In this document: piece after piece, positions 1-25,012 of the stretch
How the letters are laid out: the number at the start of each line of letters is the position of its first letter
How positions within the stretch are numbered: position 1 is the first letter of the stretch
NCBI GenBank assembly: GCA_943735955.1
Contig: OX030956.1
Location: 15,770,195-15,834,194 of the forward strand
Direction of reading: 5' to 3'
DNA: 64,000 nt
Origin: Piscicola geometra
Lineage: Eukaryota; Annelida; Clitellata; Hirudinida; Piscicolidae
Position numbers and translations under genes: made by a program
The notes under the pieces: model-generated
Database searches by the model: none
Told to the model about the DNA's origin: nothing
What the model saw: only the letters and a program-made list of their open reading frames with translations

Positions 1-361
1 GCAGCAGCAACCTTTTTAAAAACTTTTTATTAAAAATGCAGATATTCAATTTAGACACGTTTATCAGAATTCTCAATCGTTTAGAACTCTCCAATCGAAG
101 AGGCTTCCATGAAGTGTTGTCTCCTTGGAGCTCTCAGCATTCCTTGAGTGAATTTTTCTCATCGAATCTCCCGTTAAATGACCAGCATTCCAGAGTTGCA
201 AATTTCATTTTATGTCATCAACAACTTTTTATAAAAATAAAAAATAAATAAAATAAAAGCATTCAAAAATGGAATAAAATAATAGTAAATAATATTAAAT
301 CATATTTAAATATAAATGACAAAATATTATAAACGAAACAAATGAGTATTTGAGGACGAAC
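1..361. other. AT-rich non-coding, probable Cav3 intron
   Basis: I see no exon here. It lies just downstream, on the minus strand, of the donor of the S4 exon at 362-459. The next channel exon (S4-S5 linker and S5) is therefore expected beyond the left edge. A 71-aa open frame at 36-251 has no recognisable domain and is probably chance. Confidence 0.5.
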
Positions 362-12490
<12,129 letters not shown>

Positions 12491-15400
12491 TCACTCTGCA
12501 TCGTGGCTGGTGTCCATCGTGGTCTTCTTCACTGACGCATAGAAGGTACTTGTGCTACTGGGTTGTCAAACGGGGTGAAAATTATATTTTTCAATTCAAC
12601 ATCTCACATGTCTGTTCCCTTCTTTATCTCACAAATGCCTCAGTCCAGTGATGAGACGTGAAGCGTCTTCATACAAAATTGCACTCTTTTCCTTGCGACA
12701 AACTTTACTTTATTGTCATCTTATTTAGTCGTGATTGGCTGCTTAACTGGGTTTACCCTCACGTCGTTACTCTCAAGTCGTTACTCTCACGTCGTTACTC
12801 TCACGTCGTTACTCGAGCTGTCTGGGCAGCGAATGAGCGAACAAAAATAAAAAAAGTCAAAGAAAATAATCTTAAAATATAAATAGTTCAGATTTGAAAG
12901 CATTCCTATCAGTGAAAGTCTGTTGATGCGCTAATTGGTTGTCTATCGAATCAAGAGGCAAGTGTTGAGCCTCCCTCCTCATATCAGTCTTCAAATCCTC
13001 ATTCAAGCTTTTCACAAATCCGCCGAGATAAAACTAATGACTTATTTCTGAAAAGGTTTCCAAGAGTTTTAAAATCTATCTGTAAAATGATTCCATCTTT
13101 TGGCATCGTCGTTTTATCATCGTCAGAACTTTCCTTTCCGCGGCTAAGTTGTTCCTATTCCCTCAGAGCTATACTTTAAAAATAAGACCAAAAAAACACA
13201 TGAATCTAGTTTTGTAGAATTGGTTTTAAAATTAGAGTTTTGGTTTGTAGAGTTCCTCGCATGACAGTTACACTTCAAACACTCCACCGAAACACAATCA
13301 AATTAGCTTCATACTTTTCATAATGGCAGACAAAGCATGAATAGGATCGAATTGAAAGAAGACTTTGGAACTAGATCAGTTTAAAACGCATATTACATTA
13401 AAACTTGGAGCCCACTGACCTTTGGTAGCTGGAAAGTGGTCGAGTTTGTAAGCCTTCAATGTTAAAGTTTCACTTTTCAATGACTAATTCGATTAAGAAC
13501 ACCGAGTTAACAGACGCTGAAGAGATAATGTCGATCGATCAGATGAAAGCGATGATTGTGCATCGTTGATCAATTGAGTTATCCAATAAATAGCTGCAGT
13601 AGCATCCAAGGGCTGCAAACCTCGCAAGAGTTCACGTACGGCAATGACAACTAAAGCAAGTCGGAACTTCAGTCATTTGTGTCTTCAATCATTTGTTTTT
13701 GGAATTATTAGTCGTAAATACGCAAAATACTGTTGTCTTTGCGGACTTGAATCCCGCTTATATAGAGAGGCAGTGTGCGGTGCTTGAGATGTTTCGGTGG
13801 ATGTGTGCCGTCTGCTGGTGCTGATTCACATGCGTTTGCAACTTCACGTGTGTCGATGATGTTTTGAGAGGAATGAAACGTGATATTTGTTTTAAATGAT
13901 GCAGAAAAACGCACTTACCGAGTCTTATTGAGGGTTTGAAAGTGTTTATTGGCTGATGTAAAATTATCTATTTGACTTCTTTATAACAAGAAAAATATGT
14001 TTAATAATTAAATAAATAAATAAAACTTTTTAATATTGTTTGTTATTAAATCTTTTTTTAATGTTTATTATGTGAGATGATCGTTTTGAAAAGCTGTTGA
14101 ATGATTGAGGAAACTTGCAAGGCCGCTAAATCCTGAGTCTTTGCAGCTCCCTTGGAGGTGTTGGCAAGGAATTGAACTTGATATATGATTATTATGAAAA
14201 ATATAATATAATTATATTCATACAAATATTTATGTTTTTATTAGGAAAATTAAAATTAAAATGTATCTGTAAAAATGTTAGAAATAAAATGAAATAATAT
14301 TTAAAATATCTTTTATTTTTATATAAAAATAATAAGATTAATTCGAGATTTTATGTAAATTCAGAGTTTGGTGCATGCTGAATCACCCCTCCTACGCCAT
14401 CAAAAGAATCAACAGACTCTCTGCAGACAGAAGTTGCCTCTATTTCCGCTGACTCCATAACTTTGAAGGGGTTTGCGATGAGTTTCGGGAATCTTTGAGA
14501 TACGAATGCTTTGAAAATAATGACCGTTCCTTGCATGCTGCCCCTTTGTTACGTCTACCACTCAAGCATGTGAACACTGTACAAACATTTGTTATATAAT
14601 GAACTAAAATAATAAAAAAATACATGTTGCATTAACATTTCAAGATTCTTTAAAAAAATAATTTTGTAATCAAATAGGTTTTACAAATTTTTATAAAAAT
14701 AAAAAAAGTAATATTCCATTCCCTATATTATCAGTCAAAGAAAGAAGCACACCTAGCGATTGTTTTGAAACTTTGTATTTTTAAAGCAATCAATGTTATG
14801 AATATTACTATATGAGTAATGAACATATTTTGACTGATCGTTTGAACTATTGTTCTTTCATATATTTTTTTCCAAACATTTTTTGTGTGAATTAGAATAT
14901 ATTTTTATTGCTCTCTAAACACATCTAAGTTTCATTTAGCATTTCCCACTTTCAATTTAGTTATCACAGCGTTATTTCACAAGAAATAGCGACTGAAGGA
15001 ATGTGTTTATGAATGGGAAAAGTCCTTGAGGCCTCATGCAGCTCATCCTTGCCTTTAAGTTCTGCCTTTTTGGAAAAACCTATTTTTTAAAACTCAAAAT
15101 AGAAGCAATTAACATATCTTCTATACATATATATATTTATTTTCTATCAAAACCATTTCGAATTAATGAATCAGTGAAATAGTTTAGTACCTTCATCAAT
15201 TTTCTTCTAAAATCCGTTGAAAAAATTCCCCACACCAAGAATAAGACATCAAGTGAATAAAAGGATAAGTGAAGTTCCAATGGAGCTGGAATTGCTTTCA
15301 AACCAAGCACTAATTCTAATCAGTGGCTCCACTTGCAACTTCTGCACCGGCATTTCTCTTTTCCCATCAAACCTCATCTACGCTGATTAAGCTGCAGATT

Positions 15401-16736
15401 TAATGATTTTTTTAATTTTGCAAGCTTTGATGCAAAGTTTAAAGCGCCAATATTATAGCATAACAGCGTGGAACTAGCTGCTGAGATTAAACAATGTTTC
15501 AAACATATTCCTCCTCTTCTTCTTTCAATCATTTTGTTATTTTCGACGCGATCTTCGTAGTTATTTATTTTGCAAAAGTTTCTTCCTACTGCAGATCACC
15601 TCCAAACATTATTATTAGTAGTATTACTCTCATTATTATTATTGTTATGATTAACAAGCAAAACGATAAAACGAAATATTAAATGTTAAAAACAGAGTTT
15701 TTATGAGATTCGCTGCCATAAGTTATTGGGAATGCTTGAAACAATCCTGAAACAATCCTCAGATACCGTAGAATTCGAAACATTTCAAGGCTAGTTAATT
15801 TACGAGTTATTTAAAAAATTGAAATAGAACTAACGATGCCCGTGGTTTAACTTTTAAAAGTTATTAAATATATATTAACTTATGCATTTTTGAAATATTT
15901 AGGTTTTTGAATAGCTGAAAAGTATTTTTAAAAGTTTGTTGCATTATTATACGCTACACTTACGCATACAAACATTGAAATATGTTATGCAAAAATGGTA
16001 TGATTAGACTCATATACATAGAAATGGTATGAAATGACTGCATAGACGAGATGTTGAAGGGTAGAACATGAGGTTTGGGCACATTGCTCGCTTGCAGGAG
16101 AAGGAAAAGGAACTGCTCTGAGGTTTATTTATCCTTCATTAGATTATCCCATCTTATTTTATGCATTTCAAATGCATTAATTAGCTTAGTTTTAAAAAAT
16201 TAGTTTTAGGTTTTTAATACACATTTTTAGGGGGAATATCTATTTTTTGAGTTTTATCAAACGCACGCCGGCACGAAGTTTCAATGCGAGTCTGTTTAAT
16301 TACAACTTGTCAGAGCTTAACATTGCAAACGTCTTTTTGAAATCAGCGACTTCACGTGTTGTCAGAAATAATAAAAAGATCGAAAGGCCGTACATTCAAA
16401 CCACGTGCAGCCAAAAAGTTTGAGACCAGCTAATGCTTCTTCTGCTTGCGTTCTTGAGACTGGAGTTAGAAAACTATTTATGATTTTGAAAAATAAAAAC
16501 TTTAAAACGAAATTTTGCGATTTTTGTTATCACCACTTGCTCTCACTACAACACACAACACAAGCACACAACACAATTCAACACAAGCACACAACACGAT
16601 TCAATACAACACAAGCACACAACACGATTCAACACAACACAAGCACACAACACAATACAAGCACACAAGCACACAAGCACACAAGCACGCAAGCAACCAC
16701 AAAGGCAGCAACCCTCACAAAAACCACACAGACACC
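12491..16736. other. Gene-poor intergenic region
   Basis: Between the divergently arranged Cav3 (minus) and PDZ (plus) genes. It probably holds the promoters and 5' non-coding exons of both, but I cannot place them. A short tandem repeat of CTCACGTCGTTACT-like units sits at about 12757-12812. The 5' leader of the PDZ gene has a CACAACACAAG-type repeat at 16545-16700. I see no convincing coding exon. Confidence 0.5.
16545..16700. repeat. Tandem ACACAAGCACACAACAC-type repeat in PDZ gene leader
   Basis: About six imperfect units of roughly 20-25 bp, degrading into a short ACACAAGC series, ending about 40 bp before the ATG at 16737. The open frames through it are repeat artefacts. Confidence 0.8.
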
Positions 16737-19700
16737 ATGAGTGAAGCGTTGTCGCTACGACTCAGACGTTCCCATGGCAACGAGGCGTGGGGCTTCCGAC
16801 TCAGCAAGACGCAGCCTCTACAGCCTCCTCACGTGCACAAGGTGGTCTCCAGCTCTCCTCGCCCTGACGCCACTCTAATATAAAAACTATAATATTTATT
16901 ATTTCACTTTTAATGTGTGAGAAAAAGTGAAATAGCACAAAAGAGGCGGTAGAGGCACAAACAAAACTTCTATTAGCATGTTTCAATTTCAAACTTTAAA
17001 TGCAATTCAGAACTTCTCAAAGCACCTTGAGCAGTCCACAAACGCCACGACACTCGACAGTTGTCGAGGAGCAGTGTGGCGGAGGGGGCAGGCTTAAGGC
17101 TTGACGACGCAGTGAGGCAGGTGAATGGACGGGATGTGAGTGCCCTCACCTGCGAGGAGATCATGCCTTTGATCAGAAACTCCTCGGGAGACCTCGAACT
17201 CCTGGTCGAAAGGTTCGTGGTGTTGTTAAAAAAGGTTTGTTTGTTAATAGTTATTTTTGGAATCTGTCACAATCTAACATTGCATGATGTAAACGAGTTA
17301 TATGTGGGATTGCTAGCATGCCAGTTCTTCACAAATAGCGCTTTTATTGAGCAAATAAGGCGAGATATTTTTGCACATTTCAGACGTAGGAAGAAAAATG
17401 TAGTTTTTGTTTTTGGTTTTAATTATCATCAACGACAACATTCTCCCTTTATGTGCATCTACATTGAAGATTACATATTTTTTTTTGCTTCAAGAAAAAT
17501 TCAGACGAGTCAAGTTCTAGAAAACACTGAAATGGAACAGTCGCCGCTGTTACAACAAGAACAACAACAAACACAAATCCACCACCAACAACAACTACAA
17601 CAGTTACGAAACTCTTTTTTCCAGCCACAGTCTCCACAATCGATTCCACCCTCAACCAATGCAAGGAATTTGTTCCAACAAAGCTTCAACACCACCACAC
17701 AACAAAATGTACAACAAAAACAACAACATCAACACGAGCAACAACAACAACAATATCAACACGAGCAGACTCAACAACAACAACAACATTTCAACAATCG
17801 GATACAAAACCCGTTTTCGCCGCAGCCAAATACTCCTCAAATCGAGTCTCCGACTGAAGCCTTCTCACCAAAACTCTTTTCGCCGCCCCCACAGATGCAT
17901 CCTCCACCTTCACCGCACATCGAAAGAATCTTCTCACCCCCTCCAGAACCGATGAGTAATCAACAACGACAACAAACTCAAAGTCAACAACACTCACAAC
18001 TTGTTCAACAAACACAACAACATTCTCAACTTGTTCAACAACCTCACCATGACGTCTCCCAACATTTTCCCACTCAGTTTCTTCCGACAGACAACCACCA
18101 ACCACTTCCATCGCCAGCTTTTCAATCTCCCTTACAAACAGACTTTTTGCAAAAAAACTTTTCACAACTTCAACAGCAACAACAATTTCAACAACATCAA
18201 AAACTCCAACAACAACAACAACAAAACCATCAACAACAGACACAACAACAACAATCATTAATTCAGTCTACAAACAATACAACTAAACAAGGCCACATAT
18301 CAAGTCCAATAAACAGCCACTTCAACCAGCCTCAACCATCTCCACAACCCCTACCCCGCACCCAGCCCTCCACCATTCACTCGCTACCACCAACCCCGAA
18401 CAATCAACAGTATATAAATAATTCAGAAGAGTATCAACAACTTCAACCACAACAACAGCATCAACAACCTCAACAACACCAACCACAATCTCAACAACAC
18501 CAACCACAACCTCAACAACACCAACCACAACATCAACAACAACAAAAACATCAGCAACATGCAAGCTCTTCTCTGCCACCACCAGTGCCACAGAAACCAA
18601 AGACCAAAGCACTATCAAGACAACCTCCACCATTCCAGTCTCCTTTCCTTCCGCTTCAACCACCCCTCCAACAACAACAACAACAACCGGCTTGCTTCAA
18701 CCTTCAACAACAACAACAAGCTTTCTTTAGTCCCCAACAACAACACCCTACACCATCTCATCTCACCTCTCCAGCAGGGCAGTCTGCAACACCTCAAGAT
18801 GCATCACAACTTTTTGAATCATCACCAATGCCTTTTGCAACTCCTACACACTCTCATGATCAACACTCACAACAATCGTTTGGTTCACTTCAACAACAAC
18901 ATCCACAACAACAAGTACAGTTACTACCACAACCACAACATCCACAACAACAAGTACAGTTACTACCACAACATCAACCACAAGAACAACCGCCTTTCAC
19001 ATATAATCAATCGCTACAAACAATCCCGAACACCCGACACACGCCATCAAACCATCCATCCTTCCAACAACTACCCTCCCAAGTGCCACAGTTGCCTTCC
19101 CACCTCCAACAACTACCCTCTCACGTTCCTCAATTACCCTCAAATTTTCCACAACTACCTTCCCACGTTCCCGCCAACTCTGTTCCCATGCTCATCTTGC
19201 AACAACTGCAGCAACAACAACAACTACACATGCAACAGCAACTTTATCTCAAGGAGCTGCAGCAACAAATGGAACACTTCCTCTTGCAACAGCACACCAA
19301 CCCTCACCAAGCCATGCCTCTCGTCAATCCAGCATTCTTTCGAAACATCAATTTCGGTAATGACTTTTCTCATGAAAGTGTTCTAAACAGTGAGAATATT
19401 AAGTTTCCAAATCATGAGATATGCGTCCCAGGACCACATCTGCCCCCCTTCCACTCCCCCTCTTCGGCTTTCGTTCAACGTCCCCCCAGACTCCAAAACC
19501 CTCATGTCATGAGTTTGAACCAGTCTCACCAGTTTCAGCAACTACAACAACTTCCACAGCAGCCTCAACAACTTCCACAACAGCCTCAACAACTTCCACA
19601 ACAGCTTCAACAACTTTCACAACAGCCTCAACAACAACTACAACAGCAGCCACATCAGCTTCAATTGAAACAGGTTCCACACCAACACGAAAAACTACAA

Positions 19701-21197
19701 ACAAATGATCTACAACAAAGGCAACAGATCCCACCAACAAACTTGCAGTCCGACCAACAGCAACACGGCATTCTCAACAACTCTGAAAGCAGAAACGACT
19801 CAGACAAAACGACATCATCTTCTTCTGATTTCGAAAAACCAGATGAAAGCTCTGCTGAAAACGGAGACTCCCAAAAAGATAAGCCTGAAAATGCCGAGTT
19901 GAATGACGATCAAGCCGATGTCGAACTGAACGGCAGCCTCGAATTGAACGATCGCCATGCGGACAACGAGCGGTCCTTCTCGGTCGAAATGAACATCGAC
20001 GTGTCAAGCAAAGGCGTCGTCAGCGATGATAATGCAGAAGCTGAAAGTGAATCCATCGTAAGTGATAAGACTCGTCCGATGGGCGTAAGCAGCGGAGGCG
20101 AGTCTAGAAACGATGGAAAAAGTGGGATGGATCAAGAAACGAAGCAGACTGAAGATTCTGCATCTGCTGGGTGTAGTGAGAGAAGAGGAAGTGAAGTTTC
20201 TGTTTTGAAGATTGAGTCTGGAATTGAAACTGCTGTTGATGAAACTAAAAAAGCTGTTGAGAATGATACAAACTCTGAAGGTGACAAAGTGCCAAATGAT
20301 GACCTCAATGAGGCTCACAATTATCACAAAAATGCATCAAAAGACAATGAAAACGACTCACACAAAGTGAGCAGTGACAGGCAAAACGACGATGACAGTG
20401 GCATTCTCAACTCATCTCCCACTTTATCCTCTTTCTCTTCCTCCCCATCTCTCTCCACCTCTTCGTCTTCCCAAAACGTCTTGTCGCCTCCAAAAATCTT
20501 TTCACCTTCTCTTCAACAAAATCAAGAACTGTTGCAAAAGCCACAACCAATCTTACCCCTACAACAACAACCCCTACAACAACAACTCCTCCAACAACAA
20601 CCCCTACAACAACAACCCCTACAACAACAACCCCTACAACAACAACAACCACAACTACAACAACAACCACTACAACCAACACAACAACAACCACAACTAC
20701 AACAAACACAATCTCTTCCACCTCTTCCAGGGCCCCCTCCACCTCCTCCAGGACCCCCTCCCCCTCCTCCCCCTCCCCAGTTCAACATCATCCAACAACT
20801 ACAACAACTCAAACTACAAAAGCAAAACGACCCGTCCTTCGCTAAATCTTTTGGCGCCAAAAATAAATTCAAGAACTTTCCAAGCACGAAGGAGATCGAG
20901 GAGCAGAGTCGCAAGATCCGACAAAAGTGAACTTTTCGTCTTCGAATTAACTCTCGGATTCTCCAATGTTTTATGTCAAATTGATTATAATTTAGATGTT
21001 AATTGTCAAAATAAGTATAAATAATACTTTTATTTTTAACATTCAGTTTTTAGTCCGTTTAGTATTGAGTGCTTGCTGAGTTTAGCAACTTTAATCACCT
21101 CTGCAACCTGCAGGATGATGAAGCGGATGAGTGTGAGCAACTTGGAAGGGCTGCTGAGCTTCGACAACAACAACAACAACATCAACAACAACAGCAT

Positions 21198-21229
<32 letters not shown>

Positions 21230-21602
21230 TCATTTCCACAGACAATGAATTCGATTTTTTAAAGAATTTCAAAAACAAAAGATGCACGGGAAACAGCGGC
21301 CATGACTCAAACAGCGCCGCAACGCAGGATTCCAATTCCATCAACGCGAATATCACGCAAAATAAAAACAATAACTTTGCGATAAATAACAATAATAATA
21401 ATAATTCTTTGAATTTCGTTACATTGAGAAAGACTAACAGTGCAATTCATAACAACACAACAAATGACAACAACAACAACACCAACAATATCAACAACAC
21501 TGACGATGATGATGCCAGCAAATCCAAAAGTTATTTCGGTCTCGTGACCTTGAGAAGAGTTTCGAAGGTCAAAAAAAACCAAACTGATGACGCAGGTTCC
21601 AG

Positions 21603-21633
<31 letters not shown>

Positions 21634-23103
21634 AACATAAAGAACAACAACAGTGGTTTGTTTGTTGCGAAGGGTCTGAGATCGAGAAGGTTTTCGATGC
21701 TAGAGTGTTCCTTGGACCCTCAGGCAGAACTCAAGGCGTTCACAAGCAGCAACAACAACAACAACAACTACAACAGTCACAAAAATTACAACAACAACAT
21801 TAATGGCTTCAGCAATTACAACAAGAACTACACGATTAGGAACACTTGTAACAGCAACAACAACATTAAACCCCCAAACAACTACAACACCAATGGAGTG
21901 CCTGCCAACAACAGAAACTACCCTAGCAACAAATCCTTCAACAACATTCAAACAAACGGCCTCTACAACATCGCAAACAACAACAAAACTAACAGCAACA
22001 ACAACACACAAAACCCACCAGCATCCTTCAACTTCTCCACAACAACAACCAACCAATATCCAAACTTTTCCACCCACAACGGAGGAAACTCCATCATATC
22101 CAACAATGACGTCAAGCAGCAGTTTAAAGACGTCATACCAGACAACCACAACCACAACAGCGATCCTTTTTTGAGCAATTACAACAACACTATTCCCAGC
22201 AACAACTATAATAACACCCTTAACAACAACCACTACAACAACAACACACCTAACCATAACCACTACAACAACACACCCAACACTAACAACGGTTATTATT
22301 TGGGTAGTAACTGTGATGATGACATGCCCAACCACACAAAGCAAGACCACACCTTCAAGAGTACCAACGGTCATTTGAACGATTCTGTCGCTTCTGATGC
22401 TTTTTATGGTTCACTTAGTACAGCTCAGGTTTCTTATGCACACAGCGACACTTTCAACAACAACAGCCAAAACACTATTTTTGACGTCAACCAAACCAAC
22501 TACTACAACAATAACAACTACAACCATCTCAAAAATAACTGCATTGATGATAATCATAATCAATTTAACAACGGTAACAACGACAACAACGCCTATATCC
22601 CTGTTGATATAAACAACAACTACTACAACTCACCTCACCACATCGATTATCAAAACAACAACTCAAATGTATACAACAACAACAACAACAGCATCAACAA
22701 CAGCCAATTACAAAACGGCTCCAGCCCGTACGACACCACTCAATTAAATGGCCACTATGGCACTCACTTTAACAACAACTACAACCACAACAACAACCAC
22801 AACTACCACTACAACCATAACCACAACAACTACCCCAACAACAATTACAACAACACAAACAATTTCTTCAACAACAACACTAGCAACGGTTATATTCCTG
22901 ACCACAGCTACAACAAGCACAACGACCTCTATGGCGGGTTCACTGCCACCACCCATCAAACCCTCGCAAACGATGCCCACCATGGGGGCGATTCCAAACT
23001 GCTTTTCACGCATCGAGGTCCTTCTTCTGATGGGAGCAGCTACTGCCAGAAAGGCTTCGATATCAGTTTAAGCAATCCCACTCATTCATCACCTTTTGAA
23101 TAA
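16737..23103 (+). CDS. PDZ-domain protein with giant poly-Q and poly-N tracts (PDLIM/Zasp/synaptopodin-2-type PDZ)
   Basis: Four exons join in phase: 16737-16841, 17061-17212, 17495-20926 and 21114-23103, giving 1892 residues. Residues 4-86 form a PDZ domain, with AWGFRL in the carboxylate-binding loop, then SVAEGAGLRLDDAVRQVNG and CEEIMPLI. This resembles PDZ domains of actin/Z-disc proteins (Zasp, PDLIM, synaptopodin-2). A poly-Gln region follows (codon CAA), then an acidic Ser-rich stretch, another poly-Gln block, a polyproline run and a basic helix (STKEIEEQSRKIRQKMMKR) formed across the last junction. The rest is an Asn-rich tail with islands such as FVTLRKT, GLVTLRRVSK and SRRFSML. The apparent stop at 20928-20930 is inside the last intron: the donor aa|GTGAAC splits the Lys codon and the acceptor is CTGCAG|G. 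An AATAAA overlaps the end. The function is inferred as cytoskeletal scaffolding. Domain call firm, family assignment moderate. Confidence 0.83.
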
Positions 23104-24868
23104 ATAAAATGATCTATAATTAAACTTTCAAATTTATTTTACAATTTATTGTAAAAATCTAAATGTTTTGATTTTTATGAAGGCCCTTCTTGCCTGATCT
23201 CGTGTGGAAGTAGGTAAATATGCTTGTTTAATGATGAAATGAGATGTTTTAGGACACAATAAATTACGAAATACGTTTCATTTGAAATATCACACCCTCG
23301 GTCTTAGACAAGTTGATCAATTTGATTCTGCCCTTGTAATAGAATTTGTATTCGAAGCTCGTTATGCAGAACTAAAAGTTTCATTTTGATCGCCTTTCTT
23401 CTTGGAAAAGTTTTTGATGAAACAATTCAGTAATCTGCAACGGGGAAAAACATATTTCATAGATTCTCTATTTGGAAACTATCAAGAATTGTAGTTTTTG
23501 AGTTTTTTGTTTCGATTAATTCAACAAATTGTTTGAAACTCGGTAAAAGTTTCACATTTTATTCGAACTCTAAGTTTTAGTTTCACAATTAATGAAAACT
23601 GCTTTCGAAAATGGATTTATGTTTTCGTATTCAAACCTGCTGAATGAATTGTTTAACAAGAAGTTTTTACTGCTGCGGCAATAAATGTTTCCGTTGCTTT
23701 TGCGACTAAGTTTCAGCAATTAAATTCATTTCGTCTTCCGAGACGGGTGTATTAATGAAGCATCACTCAACCTTCCTTTGAGGCGAAATAATTAAGAAGA
23801 GAACGACACAGTTCGTAAATATATATTTCATATATAATTATTTATCAAAAAATATTTTTATTAAATATAAAATCGGAAATCTTGTTTAGTAATTGTATTT
23901 AAACTAGCAAAGCAGCACATGGGACCCGTACTCAGGAGGATTGCAAGGTCGAGACCTCCAATAAAAGTTTAGTAAAGGACTTCAACTTCAACTTGAAGTA
24001 AAATGAGATTTATTGAATTCAATAAAACTTTTCTTCTAAAACGTTTCGTTAAACCAAAGAAGTCACTTTCAGATGTTACTTTTCAAAAGACCAAGTTGAG
24101 TGGATAACAAGGGACGCGAGTGTAACCATAGCGACGAAACCTCCTTCCACTTCTGACATGAGAAATCTTCCAGCTCCCTCCCGACTCAATGGAAACTCCA
24201 GTGTAACTGAAGGGCAAACAGTGCTCAAGCACTGCATGGTCGGAACAAGAGGCCCCTGAGTGGCGGTAAACAATGCTCTTGTGTGCAAAAAGAAATTATG
24301 ATTTTTGAAAATATTATTCTTATGCTTATTTAATCCGATTCCAATTAATGCATGTGATGCATTTTTAGTTTTGCACTTTTACCGATTACACCACAAGCTA
24401 GGTTGTCAATCATTAAAATATATCAACTGAAATGTTGAAATGTTGACAAACACAAATTATTTCAAAGGTGCCTGCAAGGTGACGGTTGCCATGGGGATGC
24501 ATCCCAGCAGTTCTACCAGGCCTCCATCATATACATTATCTCTCGCCTTTGAAGCATTTTAAATCTTCTTGCACAGAATACAACTTTTATTTATCGACTT
24601 GCTCCCGCATCCTTCCGACTCTATAAATTCCGTTTAGTAGGGTCATGAAAGTTAGCTTATTTTCTGCCTCAATAAAGTCTTATTTGAAGTCTCCACCAAA
24701 GAGTTCCATTTTTTGATAAAAATATTTTTCTCGTTTCTGCTTCTTTTGTCACTCAATAAGGTATTTTTTTCCTTTTGAGGCTTCAAGCTTCCATTTTTTA
24801 TCTTAAAAAAGAAGAAAAACAATGTTTTATAAAAAAAATCATTAAAATATTAAACAAACGGTTTCAGA

Positions 24869-25012
24869 AATGGTGATCTCTTCCACTGGGACGGTTCCGT
24901 TTTGAAAGCTTTTAATGCAGAGAAGCATACTTCTAATGAGAAACCACTCCTCGCCAGGAAGCCTGATGCCCTGAAACTGAACTACAATCAGGAGCCTCCG
25001 TGCCTTCCTCAA
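24869..25012 (+). other. Possible orphan exon, unassigned
   Basis: An open segment between a good acceptor (GGTTTCAG) and a donor (CAACAG|GTCACT), with non-repetitive composition (NGDLFHWDGSVLKAF in one frame). The minus strand is also open for 73 codons, so the strand is uncertain. I recognise no family. A similar open segment begins after TTTCAG at 24073. They could be exons of one unseen gene or chance. Confidence 0.2.

Noticed and set aside
17449..20742. Antisense Val-rich and Leu-rich frames and out-of-frame Asn/Thr-rich frames opposite the PDZ gene
   Set aside because: Shadows of CAA and AAC triplet repeats; the PDZ gene frame is supported by a domain and matching splice phases.
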